64,000 nt of DNA from Paralvinella palmiformis. Lineage: Eukaryota; Annelida; Polychaeta; Terebellida; Alvinellidae. A model generated the notes under the pieces. It made no database searches and had not been told where the DNA came from. It saw nothing but the letters and a program-made list of their open reading frames with translations. The stretch lies in the NCBI GenBank assembly GCA_025642065.1, contig JAODUP010000219.1, forward strand, positions 124,001-188,000, in the 5' to 3' direction. Every line of letters begins with the position of its first letter. Position 1 is the first letter of the stretch. A program made the position numbers and the translations under genes. Below, one piece after another: positions 61,197 to 64,000 of the stretch.

Positions 61197-62361
61197 GTCT
61201 GGCTTTGTTATAATGCAGTTTAACATAATGCAGAAGTAGATATAATGTGAGGGTGATTTGCTCCTGCTTTTTGGATCAAAGTTAAGATATTCATTCTTTG
61301 TGATTATCAAGGGTAAATACACTGAAAATCCATGCACATCATTGTAGGCCATATATATATCTGTATGTGTGTGTGCTCAAAGAATGCTTTAACACTTTAT
61401 ATTTGTCAGGGTGGAAAACAATACCAATGGTCAGTAATGTTTTTCAAGTAATTGAGGTATACTAGCACAATGAATATTTAAATAGAGCTTAATTACATAT
61501 CAGAATAAACACACATTCATGGGGATGGTCTCATCTATTCAAGTGGCCATTCACCACCACACACCCTACATAGTTCCACCCATAAATTAATTGCAATCAC
61601 AGTTATTATTTGTGTTTTATTAATAACATGTAGAGAAAATATTTCCATATAAAAGCCCCTCAGCACACAGCATAATAAGAAATTTGAAGCAACAAAGATG
61701 CCAAAAAGAAAATCATACTCTTAGAGAGAAATTGGAGGTGATCAGAAGACTTCACCAAGGCAAATTGCAAGACAAAGTATCTCCCAATAATGGTGTGCCA
61801 GAATCTACTATTCATGGGTGAATTTTTTGGGGCCATGTAACCCCCAACCATTTTTTTTAAAGACTGGCCTTAGCAATAGACCTATTACCTGAATATTTTA
61901 GGTAATATACATATTACCTGATTATACAAATTAACTGTAACATATATATATATATATATATATCCAATGCAAATAATTCAATACTCACTAAAAATATATA
62001 ATTTGTATCTGGTAAGTCACCACCAGTTCGAAATAATTCCATCAGATCATAAAACTGAAAATATAACAATATATAAGATAGAAAAACAGAGATAACTTAT
62101 TTGAAAACTATTGTCCATATTTAATTTCTGACCTCGAGCCATAAAGTAATATATATGTAAGTAAATAATACACTTCACACAAATAAATTACTTTATTAAT
62201 TATGGAATCTGTGTTTCATGAAGAACAACAATATACGGTCAAACTCGAAGAAGAAAAAAACATACCTGTCCATGTATATCTCCACATACTGTCACTGGAG
62301 TAGAAACAGGCTGTACATTGGATTCTTCTAAAAGCAGCTCACTTACATACTCGCAGAGTTT
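57433..62361 (-). CDS. PPP6C: PPP6C orthologue, Ser/Thr protein phosphatase 6 catalytic subunit, 5'-partial (first exon outside window)
   Basis: Exons in order: 62361-62266, 62054-61989, 60736-60669, 60292-60219, 60076-59997, 59724-59607, 59501-59410, 59156-59099, 57623-57433 (TAG 57435-57433). They give 843 nt, 280 aa plus stop. Human PPP6C is 305 aa, so about 25 residues are missing upstream, matching one 5' exon; I see no such exon between 62362 and 64000. PPP-family metal-site motifs are all present: [38 protein letters not shown], plus [11 protein letters not shown]. The segment [20 protein letters not shown] and the ending PPYFL mark PP6 rather than PP4 or PP2A; the C-terminal leucine is methylated in this group. 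One intron (donor at 59409-59408) is GC-AG. Phases agree across all exons. Confidence 0.95.
58670..58745 (+). repeat. SINE/LINE tail fragment in a PPP6C intron
   Basis: TTGTAAAGCACCTTAGAGCA, GCTTCTAGCTGAATAGGGCA, CTATATAAATGTCAC then ATT repeats; the same tail as SINE family A. Confidence 0.6.
59731..59786. repeat. (AT)n-(AG)n compound microsatellite in a PPP6C intron
   Basis: About 15 AT units followed by about 12 AG units, 7 bp from the acceptor side of the exon 59724-59607. Confidence 0.9.
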
Positions 62362-62479
62362 CTGAAAATTTAACAACAGATAGTCAGACGCACATAGACA
62401 ATTCCTCTTCATATTAAAGCTTCTTCATAAATGAAAAGGCTACTTCAATTTGAATAGCTGGGTACCTCAACTTTGTAAG

Positions 62480-63221
62480 TACTGTATATACTTGTGTATA
62501 AGTCACACTTCTTATACTCCGAAATTGGCACCAAAATTGAGTGCAACTTATACGTGGGTCAGACTAAAAGAGAAGGTATATTTGGCATAATTTAGGGGAA
62601 AATATAATAATATTGTTTTTCAACCTTAATTATGAAAATAAGAACAAATTTATTAGGTGTGGTTTCTCTGTTGTCTTTGAAAGCCAAATTTAATTGTGAT
62701 AACTGCCACAATTATTTAATCTTATGCTTTAATTAGTGACGTAATCTCAAAGACGTGTCAGTACTATCGAAATATGTGAGCATGTGTAATTGAATGGAAC
62801 GGTAAATGAGGCCACGCAAAGAATGACCATAAAAGCCACACCAAAGAAAACAATTACAGCAAACAATGTGTTAATTACTTCCAAAGCTGGCACATGGGAA
62901 CTACTAATAAACTACTTCAAACAGCATTACGGAAACGAATGTACAGCAGCAGGCAACCAGAAGCAGCCGTTGTTACGTGTCGTAACACAGTGGGTGAAGA
63001 CGGCATGGGATTCTATCGACCCTGCCATTATCACTGAATCATTCATGAAGTGATCTATCAGCATGACAAATCCAACACTGACCCCGACAAAAAAAGGCGA
63101 CGAGACACAAACAGAAGTTCAGTGAAGAGTGATGATGAATTTTTAATCATTATTGTTGATAATTGGTAGATTTTAGTACGTCTTATATACAGGGGCGACT
63201 TATATACGAGAATATACAGTA
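62480..63221 (+). mobile_element. Pogo/Tigger-like non-autonomous element, copy 2
   Basis: Ends TACTGTATATACTTGTGTAT and, on the other strand, TACTGTATATTCTCGTATAT, with TA termini. An 87-codon ORF (62790-63053) keeps VTQWVKTAWDSIDPAIITES, typical of the end of pogo-like DDE transposases. The helix-turn-helix and the DDE core are absent. Confidence 0.75.
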
Positions 63222-63689
63222 CTTCAATCAATAAAATAACTTTGCCAGCACCAAAGGTCAAAGGTGAGGAGTAACACCAGTTTTATTAATTACTCCCTTC
63301 TAAACCTGCAGTACACAAACTAGTTGGGTTTTATGTCACACATGGTTTAATCCATATATTATTAATTATGGAATCTATATTGTGCTTTGAGACAAAACCA
63401 ATGCAATTGTCTACAATTTGCAATAGTATTTTACATTAAATGTTTTCTCATTGCTTTTAACCTGTACCTATTTATTTATTTATTTGTACAAGTCAAGTTG
63501 TAGTTGCAATTTAATAAACGTCTTGTCTTATTTTATCAGTGAGCAGGCAAAAATTCTGTAACTTAAATTTTTTGTTGTCTATTTATTTCCATAAAGAGAC
63601 TCCCCCTATAACTTACAAGATAATTTGATGATGCACAAATATAAATTGTTTCACACAATTTGACAATAGCTTTTTTGTTTCTTATAATA

Positions 63690-64000
63690 ATAATTATATG
63701 TGATATTTATATAGCGCCCTATTCAGCTAGAAGCTGCTTTAAGGCGCTTTACAATATTATTATCCCTGACTCAGATCTGTTTCCACTCAGCACATATCTC
63801 AACTCCCAAGGGAGCATACAACACATGCTGCCATTATAGGCACAAAACGTTACTCAAACACATAGCCATCGTGTCCTGTCAGGTACCCATTTTTTTAATG
63901 GAGGAGTCAACCAGTCGCCATACGACACCATTGCAGCTCATGGAGCCTCAAACCTGCAACTGTTTGGCTATGAGTCCTACACTCTAACTAACTGCACCAT
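63690..64000 (-). repeat. tRNA-derived SINE, family A, near full length, runs off the window
   Basis: On the minus strand it begins with a tRNA-like head: box A TAGTTAGAGTG and box B AGGTTTGAGGCTC. A body follows, then a LINE-like tail AAGGCGCTATATAAATATCA-type sequence with ATT repeats. It is the best template for the family in the window. Confidence 0.75.

Noticed and set aside
1..64000. CRISPR array, operon or bacterial gene cluster
   Set aside because: Spliced eukaryotic genes, SINEs and LINEs throughout; tandem repeats here are microsatellites or duplications without spacer structure.

Overview
The window is AT-rich metazoan nuclear DNA: intron-split genes, no operons, many microsatellites, tRNA-derived SINEs, degraded non-LTR retrotransposons and short DNA transposons. 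Compact introns, invertebrate-type divergence from human proteins and the repeat mix suggest a lophotrochozoan, perhaps a mollusc. That taxonomic call is inference.

Three conserved genes were assembled exon by exon, with splice sites and reading phase checked at every junction. (1) Minus strand, 20436 to 2294: a complete IVNS1ABP (NS1-BP/KLHL39) orthologue, BTB-BACK-Kelch, 12 coding exons, 706 aa. Its first non-coding exon and promoter may lie near 36.7-36.9 kb, which would make 20.6-36.7 kb one long first intron. (2) Plus strand, 50280 to 56374: a complete TMCO1 orthologue (ER calcium-leak channel and translocon factor), 7 exons, 183 aa. (3) Minus strand, 62361 to 57433: the catalytic subunit of protein phosphatase 6 (PPP6C), 9 of an expected 10 coding exons. 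Its first exon, about 25 aa, must lie beyond the right edge. TMCO1 and PPP6C converge, with stop codons about 1.06 kb apart. Nothing suggests the three genes share a pathway; they are housekeeping neighbours.

Layout: 0-2.3 kb is flank and 3' UTR; 2.3-20.6 kb holds the IVNS1ABP exons, with introns full of SINEs and two small pogo-like elements; 20.6-36.7 kb has repeats only; 36.6-36.9 kb is a candidate CpG-type promoter; 37-50.2 kb is dense in mobile elements (hAT and LINE remnants, an LTR-like element with near-identical ends, a hammerhead ribozyme, very long AT and GT arrays); 50.2-56.4 kb is TMCO1; 57.4-62.4 kb is PPP6C; 62.4-64 kb holds a pogo-like element and a SINE.

The most interesting signals are a well-formed hammerhead ribozyme (45731-45772, minus), a young 1.55-kb LTR-like element inserted in a GT microsatellite (43801-45347), several datable nested insertions, a GC-AG intron in PPP6C, and a LINE whose 3' end stops about 70 bp before the TMCO1 start codon. 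I found no evidence of a wholly new multi-gene system. Family assignments rest on recognising protein motifs by eye, without database searches.
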